A DNA stretch of 64,000 bases from Discostella pseudostelligera (Eukaryota > Bacillariophyta > Thalassiosirophyceae > Thalassiosirales > Thalassiosiraceae), in the NCBI GenBank assembly GCA_036940085.1, contig JALLBK010000134.1, positions 48,398-112,397 on the forward strand, given 5' to 3'. Below, piece after piece: positions 50,448 to 62,394 of this stretch. A model generated the notes under the pieces. That model made no database searches and was not told the DNA's origin. It saw nothing but the letters and a program-made list of their open reading frames with translations. Both the position numbers and the translations under genes were made by a program. Every line of letters begins with the position of its first letter. Positions within the stretch are counted from its first letter, which is position 1.

Positions 50448-52228
50448 ATGGCACCATCCAGAAGAAAGGCAGCGCCCACCGGAGCTGGAGGTGGAGGAAG
50501 CAAGAAACGATCCCGATCAAAACTCACCGTCGATCTCTCCGGCTCCGGCTCTGGCTCCAGTCGCAGTACGCATCATCAGCACGGAGGTCGCTACGAAGAT
50601 GCACTCGACGATGACATTACTCCGACATTGCGTGATGAAAATGTAGAGTCCGACGATGATGATGATGACGATAGCGGTGATGATTTCAATAATAGGAATG
50701 CAGAGGAGGAGGATGGTAGCGAAGAGGATGAGACGGTGGATGCTAAGCAATTACGATTGGCGAAAGAATATCTTAGTAAGATGGAAGAGCAAGAGTCATC
50801 TTCGAACGAGTCTGATGATGATGATGACGGTGACGAATCTGGCAAAGAAGGTGACGATGATGATCGACAAAGGCCTGTTGTAGACAAAGTTGGGAAGCGA
50901 ATTGCAAAGGAACGTCTACGAAAATCGGGTTTGTTACAAACACACATTGCCAATTCTGTATTGGAAGGTGTGCAATCTACACGAGCTGATATTGCACGTA
51001 AAATTGGAATTGATCCTGCATCCCAAGCTTGGATGGGAGGAGAGGCGGGAGATGGCACATCCGCGGAACTGTATGCCAAGGCATGGCTTGATGCAAAGGT
51101 TGTGACATACCATCGAGGGCATGACTTGACACCGACATGTGTTGCATTATCGCAAGATGGACACACTGCATTTAGTGGTGCCAAGGATGGATCACTCATT
51201 ATGTGGAATGTGCAAGGGGGAGGGAAGAAAGTGTCTTGTATCCTACCGGTGGTCAAGCGTGGGAATGCAAATAGAAATAGAAATCGAAGAGAAATCATGG
51301 CAATAGCAACAAGTGACGATGATCGCTACTTGGCGGTGGGAGGTCGTGACAATTGTGTACGAATATTTGATATCCGGACGTTGGGTAAAACGACATCATC
51401 ATCATCATCATCATCGGCCACCCCCATTACTACCTTTGAGGGACACAAAAAGGCTGTCATGGCATTGACATTTCGTTCGCGGACGTTAGACCTATATTCT
51501 GGAAGTGAAGATCGATGCATTCGACGGTATGATCTAAATGCCATGACCTATGTTGAAACATTGTATGGACATCAATCTCCCATCGTTGGGATACATTGCG
51601 CACACAAGAATCGTCCAGTGAGCATAGCCAAAGATAGGACGGTTCGCGTTTGGAAGGTCGAGGAGGATAGCCATTTAGTATTCCGTCCCGGTGGAGATGT
51701 GGGTAGTGCCGAGTGCGTGTCAGCCATTCAAGACGGGTGGTTTGTTACCGGTCATGAGGATGGGCGGTTGGCATTGTGGAGGGAGGAGAAGAAACGCCCG
51801 GTATCAAATATTATTGTTGCGGCGCATGGCTTTCAGGGTGGGACGAGTGCTGTACCGCGGAGTGTTATGTGTTGTGATGCATTAGGATTGAGCGATGTGT
51901 TGGCAACTGGATCCAATGATGGATATTTGCGGCTGTGGAGGGTAAGTTGTTGTCCTGATTCCAGGTATGATTACTCGTCGAGTGGACCTCACCCACATCA
52001 TTGTCCGTCTTGAATCAACAGGTCAGTACCGCAGAGAAAGACGCTGGGATCACTCCGTTGGACACAGTTCCTATGCATGGGCACATTAATAGTATTGCAC
52101 TGGGTCCTGGAGGAAAGTTTGCTGTGGCAGCTGTTGGCCAAGAGCCTCGTATGGGACGCTGGGATAGAGTCCCACGTGCAAAGAATCGTTTCGCGATAAT
52201 TCAGTTACGTGGTGGTGAGAGTGCGTGA
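50448..52228 (+). CDS. RRP9: U3 snoRNP WD40 protein RRP9/U3-55K
   Basis: Two exons joined across 51942-52021 (GTAAGT...CAG, 80 bases) give 566 residues. The N-terminal 150 residues are acidic and Ser-rich. A conserved helix (VGKRIAKERLRKSG) precedes WD repeats: TPTCVALSQDGHTAFSGAKD, GSLIMWNV, DDRYLAVGGRDNCVRIFDIR, GHKKAVMALTFR, SGSEDRCIRRYDLNAMTYVE, TLYGHQSPIVGIHC, and LATGSNDGYLRLWRVS across the junction. The final GHINSIALGPGGKFAVAAVG, then EPRMGRWDR, is typical of RRP9. It binds U3 snoRNA B/C motif and functions in 18S rRNA processing in the nucleolus. Confidence 0.93.
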
Positions 52229-52565
52229 TGGAATCAGCGTCGTCGATAGCTGCAATCTGGCTTGATATGTTTGAAATCAAGATAAGCTAGAACAAACATA
52301 ATAGCGTCCGGAAAAATTGGAGCTTATTTTACAGAAAATGCATACCATGAGCATGCTCGCTCTAAGTCGTGTAACGCGAGCAGACGTTCTGCTCTCTGCT
52401 CTGGACTGTATATGAGGGTCTGAGCGCTGAACTAAGACTTCTCCCGATGACAGCATTCCACAAGACCATCGACGAAGTGCGTTCGTTCCTCCTTGACAGG
52501 AGACACAATTGTGTCTTTCTATTTGGGTGCCAACAGACAGTGATCAAATAATGAAGGCTGGGGAC
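52229..52565. other. Intergenic region between convergent genes
   Basis: 337 bases, 3' flanks of RRP9 and the light-harvesting gene. No gene recognised. Confidence 0.4.
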
Positions 52566-53424
52566 TTACAAGCCAAAGGGTTGTCCCAAGTAGTTGGTGA
52601 CGAAAGGAGCCATTGGCTCACCGTCGTAGTGAGGGACAACTCCGGTAAGAAGAGGAACTGATCCCTCTGCGCATTGAGCCGAAAGGAATCCAAAGATACC
52701 AAGCATAGCAGCACGTCCGTTGTTGATCTCCGCACGCAGACGAGACTCCTTCTTCTCCGAGCTCATGTTCTTGGAGAATCGGAAAGGATCGTAGAGGTTG
52801 AATGGAACGGGGTGGGGGATGCCATCAGGTCCAGATACGAAGTCGGGGAAGTCACCAGGTTTGCCACCACGCATGTAGTGCTTGTGGTTGGGTGTGGAGA
52901 GTTCTGACCAGAATTCAAGGAAGGCGATGAGGCCAAAGATTTGCCACTTGGCAGAATCAGAGATGGTGTCCCAAAGAGCGGGAGGGTTTCCGTTGGCATC
53001 AGGGAATGGTGATCCGTCCATTTGCATGGCCCATGGGAACTTGATTCCGTTGGCGTGGACAATGTATCCTACAAAGGCAAACATCTGCGATTCGAAGACA
53101 TTATACGTGAGATGCGATGACACAAAAGAATTTCATCGAGTTAAATGCAGAATATAAATTCATTCAAAGAGAACTTACAGCAATACGCCCATGCTTGATC
53201 TCAGAGTGGCGAAGGAATCCAATGGTGGCCTCGTTGGATTGTCCCCAGAATTCAGCCTCGGCAAGGTTGAGAGGATCGTAGAAGCCAACAACAGGGTTCA
53301 ACTTCTTGGCAAGTGCCTCCAAATCAGCCTTGGTCTCAGAGACGGAAGTGGTGGCACGACCAGTCTGTGCCGGGGCAAAGGCGGTCGCAGATGCGATGAT
53401 AGAGGCGAGGATGGCGAGCTTCAT
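52566..53424 (-). CDS. Fucoxanthin chlorophyll a/c-binding (light-harvesting) protein
   Basis: Two exons joined across 53085-53178 (GTAAGT...CAG, 94 bases) give 254 residues. The signal peptide ends TAFAP, the diatom plastid-import motif. Helix 1 carries the chlorophyll-binding motif: SEIKHGRIAMFAFVGYIVHA across the junction. Helix 2 is KWQIFGLIAFLEFWSE, and helix 3 SRLRAEINNGRAAMLGIFGF, with the paired Glu/Arg and His/Asn ligands of LHC proteins. It binds chlorophyll a/c and fucoxanthin in the thylakoid. VVGFYDPLNL and the large loop with PGDFPDF suggest an Lhcr/Lhcf relative rather than stress-type Lhcx; the subfamily is inference. Codon use is strongly biased, fitting high expression. Confidence 0.95.
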
Positions 53425-53991
53425 GGTTGCGATTTGCGATGTTGTGGAGGAAGAAGTTGTGTCTTTGTTTTGGACATCGCGTGTCAAGTTGCCAATGCCA
53501 ATGATGTGCAAAATTTTGGCGGGTGCGATGAAAGATCGAAGATCAGACTTCAAGTAACTACTCGCTACGTGAAAGTCCTTTGTAGGAATCAGTATTTCGA
53601 GCAACACGTCCTTCTCTTGATTGAAGTCTCCTCGATTTTTGGATTCGGCAAGATGTTTAGCGATCTTTGGCGGTACTCGTAGTTCTACGACCGAGGAGTA
53701 TCGTACTTATTTGCCCGTCGGGCTTGCGTCAGCGTTATGTCAGCGTCAGCGTCAGCGTCTGCGTCTGCCTGCGTCGGCGGTCGGCGGCTGCATGCAGGCA
53801 GCAGCGGCGGCAGCAGGCAGCAGGACATCACCACAATGACCATGATATCCGTCGAGTAGATACGATAGTGTACAATAGTGTCTTCGTTCTTCGCATCACA
53901 AACGCATCGTAGATTCTGTATTCGTGTCCTTTCTATCAGCAATATCCAATTGGTGCGTCGGTGCTTCGCTCATATCTAATATCATAAAATA
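53425..53991. repeat. Divergent promoter region with GCGTCA/GCGTCT hexamer repeats
   Basis: 567 bases. A run of tandem GTCAGC/GTCTGC hexamers lies at about 53727-53770, followed by CGGCGG and GCAGGCAGCAG tracts to about 53822. GGCGGG at 53518-53523 is close to the light-harvesting gene start. No gene. Confidence 0.5.
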
Positions 53992-54912
53992 ATGGTGCCA
54001 GCACCAAAAGCCATGAAATGGGCGGCGTTGGCATGTGCCACCATCGTGGGTTCTCCTTCCGCGGAAATAATGGCTTTCAGCGTGCCGGTGCATCGCAGCA
54101 CTGTCGGCCGGGGAAATATAAGTAGTGGTGTTAATGGACGGTTATGGATGTCGTCGAATAAAAATAGCGGGAATGATGGTGACTTCGTAGACCCTAATCC
54201 TGGAGGTTTAAACCAGTGGGCCGATGACGATGATAAGAAACGATCCTTCCAAGAATTGAGCTTCATTGAACAGGTCCAGGAATGGTTTTCCAGTCCAGAG
54301 GGCAGAGAAGATGTCAAAACATACACTGTGAGCTTAGGTGTTGCCCTGCTACTTCGGCTAATCATTATCGAACCACGCTACATCCCAAGTTTGTCAATGT
54401 ACCCTACGTTTGAAGTTGGTGATCAATTGGCTGTGGAGAAGGTAACGAAGAGGATTCGTCCCTTTAGTCGAAAGGAGGTTGTGGTGTTCAATCCGCCAGA
54501 GAAATTTCGAGAAATTGTTGGTGATTCGTCGGGGAAGGCAAAAGAGGCGTTGATTAAGAGAATTGTTGCGGTTGAGGTAGGCGACGTGCTCTCTTCACTG
54601 CTTCCCGTTTCTTATCTTATTCTAACATCATATTTTCCTTATTATCAATTGCAGGGTGACAAGGTTGAAATAATGGGGGGTAAACTCTTTGTCAACGGTG
54701 CGGAGCAGGACGAACCGTTCACAGCTGAAGATGCAGCATACGAATTTGGACCTGTCATCGTCCCGCCTGGGGATGTTCTTGTGCTTGGAGATAATCGCAA
54801 CCACAGTCTCGATGGTCATATTTGGGGTTTCTTACCAAAGGAAAATGTGATTGGAAGAGCAGTCTTCGTGTATTGGCCGCCTTGGCGCATTGGATCAACA
54901 GGAATGTATTAA
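53992..54912 (+). CDS. Type I signal peptidase, predicted thylakoidal processing peptidase
   Basis: Two exons joined across 54577-54654 (78 bases, multiple of three, no stop) give 280 residues. A hydrophobic N-terminus ending MAFSVP suggests plastid import. One membrane helix (about 112-127, VSLGVALLLRLIIIEP) precedes the catalytic box IPSLSMYPTFEVGD, with Ser at 135. The catalytic Lys is in EALIKRIVAVEGDKVEI, Lys189, formed right at the splice junction. VPPGDVLVLGDNRNHSLDGH is box E. It removes thylakoid-transfer or envelope signal peptides, as in plant Plsp1. If the intron is kept, 26 mostly hydrophobic residues would be inserted just after the catalytic Lys. Confidence 0.93.
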   Translation: MVPAPKAMKWAALACATIVGSPSAEIMAFSVPVHRSTVGRGNISSGVNGRLWMSSNKNSGNDGDFVDPNPGGLNQWADDDDKKRSFQELSFIEQVQEWFSSPEGREDVKTYTVSLGVALLLRLIIIEPRYIPSLSMYPTFEVGDQLAVEKVTKRIRPFSRKEVVVFNPPEKFREIVGDSSGKAKEALIKRIVAVEVGDVLSSLLPVSYLILTSYFPYYQLQGDKVEIMGGKLFVNGAEQDEPFTAEDAAYEFGPVIVPPGDVLVLGDNRNHSLDGHIWGFLPKENVIGRAVFVYWPPWRIGSTGMY

Positions 54913-55471
54913 TATTTTTCATGACGATTTATGAGTATCGGTCTAAAATCGGAGTCTTGTTGTCGGGAAGGTCATGCGTCAATTTGCGACGGGTCAAAAT
55001 AATATGTAGCAGCTACTCAATGTTTGCGGTATTCTGTCAAAAGTCGAAAGAATCCACGCGCCCTGATGTGTTGTCCTCGACCTCGATTTTTATCTCAATT
55101 CAGCAGCTATCAACATACTCGCATGGCCAACTGCTGCTGCTTTGCGAGAGTAATGCGCACGGATATGTCCTTCAATGGAAAATCCGAAGCAAAGTAATGG
55201 ACACCGCTGATAGGTATTCATGGCCTCGTCATATCATTGCTTGATATCGGGGATCATATTCTTCGTCATGTATTTTAGGTTAGGTTCTACATTAAAGGTG
55301 TTGATCCTAGAGTGATGGATTTTGCTTTCCGAAATTTCTTCCCGCCAAAAAATAAAAATTGCGTGGCAAATAATACTCCTATTTTTGTTGGAAGTCCCAT
55401 CCCGCCCAAATCCGAACTCATAGATACCCCACACCTCCATCCACCTATCACCACTCACCACCACCGTCACC
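54913..55471. other. Intergenic region upstream of SNIP1-like gene
   Basis: 559 bases between two same-strand genes. TTCCCGCC at 55339-55346 matches the window's promoter octamer, about 130 bases before the ATG at 55472. A weak plus-strand frame (54822-55244) lacks protein-like features. Confidence 0.4.
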
Positions 55472-56449
55472 ATGAACTCCGACAAGGGGAATAATCGACG
55501 TAGCCGATGGGCCGACCGCCCTCACCACCTCCCAGCTTCTCATGTCGCCAATGAAGATGATCTGGCAATGGCAGCGCTTCTTGGTGAAGCCAACAAGCGA
55601 TCAGAAGAGCAGGAGCGAGAACGTCGACCCGATCGTCGGCCACATCCACATCCACATCCACAAAATAATCAGAGCCAGAGGCATGGCAATGGCGCACATA
55701 AACAATACAGTGAATCAAACAGTAGATATCGGGATAAACGAGTTGTGGAAGAGGAGGATGATGGGGCAGCTGAACGAGATTTAAAGCGTGGCAAGACCCG
55801 TCGCTGGGGTGATCGCACGGATGGTGCACCACAACTACGTGATGAGACAAAGTCTTCGGTCAACAAGGATGCAACAACATCTAACGATGCCGCCGATGTC
55901 GAAAATCCAAACAAAGTCAAAGCAAACTTTGGTCTCTCTGGTGCCCTTACCAGTGATACACAGACTGGAAATGTTCACAATGGGGTGACTCTTAAATTTT
56001 CTGAGCCACCAGAGGCTCGAATACCCAATACCCGATGGAGACTGTATGTCTTTCGCCAAAAGCCTTTGGACTCATCCACCTCAGATCCCAACAAGAAGGA
56101 TGATGACTTGATTGATACCTATCATATCAGCCGTCAATCCTCTTACCTATTTGGGAGGGAACATAAGGTTGCTGACATACCCGTCGACCATCCATCGTTA
56201 TCCAAACAACATGCCGTATTGCAATTCCGTGCGCTGCCCTCCAAACAACCACAGATTGGTGCCTCGGATAAACTACAATGTAAGCCATACTTGATGGACT
56301 TAGAAAGTACCAATGGAACATTCATTAATGGTGTGAGGTTAGAAGCGGCGAGGTATTATGAGTTGAGGAGGGGGGATGTCATTACGTTGGGTGCCAGTTC
56401 AAGGGAATATGTCTTGCTTACTGAACAGAGTGCGAAGACAAGAATTTGA
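55472..56449 (+). CDS. SNIP1/DAWDLE-like FHA-domain protein
   Basis: 325 residues in one exon. The N-terminal 150 residues are Arg/His/Asp-rich and charged. The C-terminal FHA domain has PNTRWRLYVFRQKPLD, HISRQSSYLFGREHKVADIP, HPSLSKQHAVLQFR, LMDLESTNGTFINGVRLE and DVITLGASSREYVLL. The Gly-Arg, Ser-x-His and Thr-Asn-Gly phosphothreonine-binding residues are all present. The architecture (basic N-terminus plus single FHA) is that of SNIP1, plant DDL and yeast Pml1, which link to the spliceosomal RES complex or miRNA processing. A nuclear role is inferred. Confidence 0.9.
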   Translation: MNSDKGNNRRSRWADRPHHLPASHVANEDDLAMAALLGEANKRSEEQERERRPDRRPHPHPHPQNNQSQRHGNGAHKQYSESNSRYRDKRVVEEEDDGAAERDLKRGKTRRWGDRTDGAPQLRDETKSSVNKDATTSNDAADVENPNKVKANFGLSGALTSDTQTGNVHNGVTLKFSEPPEARIPNTRWRLYVFRQKPLDSSTSDPNKKDDDLIDTYHISRQSSYLFGREHKVADIPVDHPSLSKQHAVLQFRALPSKQPQIGASDKLQCKPYLMDLESTNGTFINGVRLEAARYYELRRGDVITLGASSREYVLLTEQSAKTRI

Positions 56450-56755
56450 ATATGGGTCTATTCGTTGAGAACCCTTGGTTGGAGAGGGCAGGCGGAGATT
56501 CATCAACTAACGCATGTGCATATTATTTCTCGAATATTTATCTACAAGTTTGATGCATGTTGTTCTTCGTTCTGCGAAGTCTGAGCACCTACCCCGTATG
56601 CGTCGATGCAGATTAGATATGTCGCTTTAATTGAGTCCACAATAGTTAGTAGCAATCTAGCGTCAAAATTATTCATTATTAATGGTGAACATGTGTACTA
56701 TTAAGACAAACACTTATTCAATATCATGGAAACATCATGTCAAATCATCATTGAT
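56450..56755. other. Intergenic region between convergent genes
   Basis: 306 bases. No gene recognised. Confidence 0.35.
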
Positions 56756-59700
56756 TCAGAACGATAAAAAATGTTCCAATATTGGCTCTGGCTCCTCTTT
56801 GGGCTTGCCATTGCTCGATGATTTACCTTCTTTGCGCCAAGCTTTGCTCGTCTCATTGACGTCGTTCTGGTTAGATTTAATTGACTCCAACCTTGTAGTG
56901 CACGCGTCACTATTTTCAACAATGGATGACACAGTCATGTAACACTGAGCAAAGACCCATTTAACATTGTTCCAGCAATAACATCTCTTCGACACGTTGT
57001 GATCTACGGCGCCCTCCAGTGGATCGTACACAACAATAGGATCAACTGAGAACATTCCCGTAATTGGGTCGATAGTGCCCCCTGGAGGACGGGGCACAAA
57101 GGGAGACAGGCGATCAAAGTCAACCATACCATACTGTGGATTGTGGGTACCGTTAATATCGATCAATGTTAGCCTCGCATCAAAGTGCTGCCCGAAGAAT
57201 AAGAGAAAATGCATGAGAAGTTTCCCTGATGTCAGCTCCCCAGAGCAGAGTACTTCTAAGACATCATTTGAGCCTTGTGGTCCGTTAGATGATCTGAGTA
57301 TCTTGCAACTGTCGCCCTCACTGGATGAGGTAACCTGCGAAATCACCACCGACGGTCCATCAATTCCAGATGAATTGGTTCCTTGTGCGGGAATTCGCTT
57401 CTTTTCAACATTCAAATCACCCTTTTTTGATACATTGGCATTCGATTGTTTCTTTGATATGATCTTATCAGATTTACCCAGACAAACATCGCTGTTTTCT
57501 TGCCGTCGAGATTCATTATTAATATATCCTTCTCCAACCGTCTTTGTCACAATGGTTCTAGCTGAAGCTGAGCCAACGGTAGACTTTGTTATTGTACTGA
57601 GAGAGTCAGTTCTGGCGGTAGATGCATTTGATTTTTTCGCAATGGACGCCCATGATGAAGATGTATTTGGCTTCGATGTTGTACTGGGAGTGGCACTGCT
57701 TTTATCGGACGAGTCTGCACCCGGTGACGATGCTGAGCCAGCAGGGTTCACCGGATCTGCCTGAGTTCCTGCTAAAGTCGACCTCTTCTGGGCGGGGTGC
57801 GATTGCTTGCGCTCCTTTTGCGGTGGCCTGCTTTCGTCATTCTTTACCAGCTGGCGCTGCTTTTCCATCTTTTTCATTTCCTCCTGAATAATTTTCCGAT
57901 CCTTCAATACTGCTAGAAGCAACAACAACAGGCCGTAGCTACTGAGCCCGCCTGAAAATGGTTCGTTAAGTCTCCTTTGTGCCAGTAACTCTTTTAGAAC
58001 ACTTGCGACCTGAACCACTGGAGTGCTCTCAGGGGCTAGCCCAGTCTCTTCGCATGCATCTTGTACAACGCGAGCAGAGTACGTCGTTGATCCGATACCA
58101 CCATGCTCAGGACCCTCAAAAGTAATATCGACTGGCTGCAAGCCATTCATAATATCTGCTCCGCGCCACTGTGTTATCATTGGATGCGGTGAAAAGAAAT
58201 GTGCAGATGAAGGCAAAACGGAACACTGCTGAGTAGGGGACGAAATCTGGTCCGGGGATATCGGCGTTGGTTGCTTCATTCTCCAGTTTCCCCCAGTCCC
58301 CACCAACCCTGGAAGTTTCGACGGATCTGCCAACATTTTCACAACAGGCACAGTTGCAGTGGGAATCGCCTTGACCTGCACGGCCCATGGTTGGAGCTCC
58401 AGCTCGCTTGCGAGTCGCAAAACACGTTGAGCATTGATCGATAATGATGAGACGAAGCTGTACGGAGAGGCATAATAGAATTCCTGCCCATTGGTTTGGT
58501 ATTTCTGCCCATCATACCCCTCCATGAGGTTTGTATCCTCGCCTCCATAACCCATGGTGTAATTGTCAGTAGCAATATTCTCCTGGGAATGGTAAGAAAA
58601 TCCCGGTGAATAATCACCCTCCGTAGCCGCCACCTCGCCGTGATTAACCGATTCATAGTCAGGAGAGTAATTTTCCACGGAAACGCGGCCAGGTGAATAT
58701 TCGACACCCGTCACCATGTCATTCTCGCCACTTTCAACAAGCACCGATCCGGTTCGGTCGCCTCCAATGACGTAGTCACTTGCCAAACTATCCGAGGAAA
58801 GCTGCTCGTCCTCACCTGCTTTATGCAAAAAGGATCCAGTTGAACTACTTCTCGCAACCGGTATTTGCTGTTCATTCACAGTAGGTGAGCTTGGTATCTG
58901 CCCACCACGTCGGTTTGTCAGGGAAACACATTCTTGAGATGATTCATCCTGCTCAGCAAAATTATTCGACGACAGATTGTGCGAAGACTGGTCAATCAAA
59001 GGGGGAGCTGGAATCATGTGCTCGCCTACAACATCGTCCAAACCGCAAACAACCAAGTCTAAATCGGAGGAAGGCAAGTCAAGCTGCGTAGCACAGCTGC
59101 CGTACATTTCGACGCGGCATTGGCCTGGCCATATTTTCTGAAAAATGGTGCGTCGCAGCATATTGAGTAACATTCTTAATTCAAGGTAAAAGAGAGGAAA
59201 TTGAAAAACATTATTGACTCACCGTCAGCGTATCTCCTAATGCATTTAATACTGCATTCCGCTCCTTTCGTCGTATGTCCAAAGCAAGCGCACGTCGCGA
59301 CATGAACGTGTTGATCTCTTCGGATAATTGGCCACAAACATTCAACAAATGATATCCGACGTCATCCTCTGTGCTATTGGCGGATGATTGATGACGAAAT
59401 CGATTCGCAGAGCTGTGGGGAGCCTCGAGCGAGGAAGCGACGGAGGACGATGCGGAACAAGAGGTTCCGGGTCCGAGAAGTGTGGCGAGGGGGGGCGGGG
59501 AACCATCGTCATCGACAGTAGAGACGGAGTGACGGTGTTGCGTCTCCCCATTGTCAGAAGTGGCAGATAACAATTTCTCCTTGCCCTCGTCGGCTACTGC
59601 GCTCCCAACAAGCCGAGTGTTTTGGCTAGGCTTCTCCGACGATGTATGCACGGCAACAGACTTTACCTCCGACTTCTTCTTCAATTCGTCATTTTGCTTG

Positions 59701-61631
59701 AGCTTGATATCCGATGGAGGCTTGGCCCATGCATTTGGCTTGGGTGCGGGAGGCTGGTGTTGTGGTTGTGGTGGCTGTGGAGTCTTACTCACTGCTGCTG
59801 CTGGTTCAATCACAGATTTGTAACTCATCCCAGGTTTGACTTTCGACGACCCATTCGAAGGCTGGTCGCTATTACCACCTGCCCCCTTTGCTTGTGCCGC
59901 TGTGAGACTGTTCTTAGAAAGCTGAGCTGATGACGTTGTGGAAGTACCTAGGACAATATCCCGAAGCGATGTTGCCGACGAATTAGACACCATTGACGGA
60001 GCGGGGAGTTTCGCACTGCTCTCGACATCACCATTCAATTGATGTCGCCGATGTCCACCGTTACTGAGGTGGGAGAGGTTATTATTGCCATGAGACTTAG
60101 TGCGGTTTGCACGAACCTCGACGTCCACCGCATCCAGTATGTGAAGAATGACATCCTTGACAAATTTATTCTGCTGCTGATTATTACTGGTGCTCTGTTG
60201 GTTGTTATTGTTGTTGTTGTTCCGGTTCTTGTCCCTATTATACCGCTTTGTACGCCTTACTCGGCCGTTGTGAACACTCGTCCCATCATTATTTTGCCCG
60301 TTGGTATTGTTGGTATTACTGTGTGATGACGGTGATTTGGTGTTAGTTTGAGCCACCGGCACAACTTTTTTACCCCCGCCCCCCGGCCCCTTCTTTCGTC
60401 GGCATCGAGGCTTTTCTACTGTTTCCCAGGCGCCATCATCTGGATCGCAGGCATGATTCTCTTGAGTAGGCAATTCTTTATCGATGGGGGTCGATGATTC
60501 ATTAGACTGAGTTAATTCCTTCTTTTCCGTGGTGTCTGATGTATCGAATTTGTGGGAGTTTGTGTTCAATGGTGCATCTGTAACGTATTCATCAGGGCGG
60601 CCGCTACTTTTGCTACCGCAACTTCTTTCACTCTTACTCCTACTCTGATGGACTGCATGAGTGTCTACCGTCGGAATAGCCTCATCTGGCATGAACGGTG
60701 TATCCTTACCAGCATTGTCTGTCAGCAACGCAATGGACTCTGATCCCGACGCAGGTTCAGTCCCCGGCTGTTTAGTGATTGATTCATCTTTATGAACAGA
60801 ACTATTATCTTGTACCACTTGTTCAGATGAATCTGAAGGCTTTGTTTGGATAGAAGGAGTCTTTTCAGGACTAGATTTACGCTTCTGATTCACACGTGAC
60901 GAAATGAGGAGCACCAAAAGATGAGTGGAACTGCGAAATTGCAATCGAGGGTGAAAGACTAAAGAACTAACCTTCTTCTTTTTGTTCTTCTTTTTCTTTT
61001 TGGATGGAGACGATGGCGTCGACTCCATATCTGCGAAGAGTTCATCTGTTAGCGGAGCCGAGTCGTCAGCCTTGGTAGACATTTCTGCTGTAACCGAGGC
61101 AACTTTTGAACACAGATTCATGGTTACAATTCGGGTATTCCCAGGCTCCGCCGCGGCACTATTGTTGTTGTTGCCCTCATCTGGTTTTTCGTAGGTATGA
61201 TACTCGTTACGACCAGCTGTGGGCGGGTGGCTATTGCGAGTATTGTCTTCTCCTTTTGCGTCGTGCCTCTCCTGCGCGCTGGCTTCTTGTTGTGTCGCAG
61301 ACGCAGTAGGCAGCTTGGGCTGCTTTGGCGGTGCGGTGCCTTCTGCTGCTCCATCTCGGTAGTCATTGGATTTTCCCTCACGAATTTCGCTAGATGGGTG
61401 ACATTGTTTGGATTCGCATTGCTCTGTTGAAGCACTTCTACTCAGGGGTGGCAGCAAAGTCCTCGCCTGGACCTGAGTGGCGGTGGAAGTGGAAGATGCA
61501 GCGCCCACATCATGGGTGGACAGAGCAATTTGGCCACTCATGCTTACTCTACTAAATCGTCTGAATCGAATGGTGGATACTCCGCTGTAGTTGATTGATA
61601 TTTCTTCACCTTGCTCCCGTGCCCATCTCAT
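56756..61631 (-). CDS. TRF4/TENT4-type non-canonical poly(A) polymerase with large disordered N-terminus
   Basis: Exons 60972-61631, 59223-60884 and 56756-59137 give 1567 residues. The introns are 87 bases (a multiple of three, no stop) and 85 bases. The N-terminal 680 residues are Ser/Asn/Lys-rich and probably disordered. The nucleotidyltransferase core follows the second junction: TKIWPGQCRVEMYGSCATQL, then DLPSSDLDLVVCG with D799 and D801. About 310 residues separate this from the third Asp (VDITFEG, near 1111). The PAP-associated part is LNEPFSGGLSSYGLLLLLLA; a second insertion of about 200 residues follows before LLMHFLLFFGQHFD and FSVDPIVVYDPLEG. TRF4 enzymes add short tails to nuclear RNA for surveillance. 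Start 61631 (MRWAREQGEE) or 61541 (MSGQIAL). Confidence 0.88.
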
Positions 61632-62394
61632 GGCATCATGATCGTCGACCGGATGCTCACTGCACCATGGACACGGAGGAGAATGAAAAAATGGTATGGT
61701 AGTTATGTTGGTGGTGGTCGTCGGCCGACGGATGATGAGTTGAGTTGGGCGGTGGAGGCGGTGGGCGGTGGAGAAAGAGAGCGCGAAAGAAAGCGGCGAA
61801 GAAGAGAGAGAAGAGAGAAGAGTGCGCGACGAGGCCTCCACGTAGAATGTGTGAGATCCTTGTGCCTTGAAGCAGCACAGCCACACACCTCTGCCAAACG
61901 TGAAAAGTGGCCTCTCCGCATTCTGGACAGACCAAGGACAGACGGACCTCCTTGTTCCCGCCCTTTTCTCCTGCATGCCCCTACCATCTTCACTGCTCCA
62001 TCCCAGGCATCACTGATCAATGCTGGCACCATGAGAAACAAGATGAATAATGATGATTGGTGATAATAATAATATGATGATAATAATATGATGATCACCC
62101 GAAAGTGTAACTAATCTTTAGATTGAATAGAATTCCAGATTCCAGGCACTGGCTAGAAATCAGTTTGCTGGTAAGAACCCAAACCATAACCCATCACAGA
62201 ATCGATGAATAACAATAAAAAGAAAGTGTTTCCATGCACAAAGCACTAGTTTACGATCATGCATAGTTGTGATAAATTGGCCTCGTGGGTAGCATTGATA
62301 GTAATTGGAGTATTATTCATTGAGCCAGGAGTGCTTGTTGACAGATGAAGTATCCGCGTTCAGATATCCTATCGAAGCTGGTTCGGCATCAAAG
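61632..62394. other. Intergenic region upstream of the TRF4-like gene
   Basis: About 760 bases between same-strand genes. An open frame continues upstream of the chosen TRF4-like start to 61976 but is low complexity. TTCCCGCC at 61955-61962 is an exact promoter octamer. An ATAAT-rich stretch lies near 62050-62100. No other gene. Confidence 0.4.

Noticed and set aside
53727..53822. Possible coding Ala/Ser repeat in the light-harvesting promoter
   Set aside because: Simple hexamer repeat with stops nearby; treated as low-complexity DNA.
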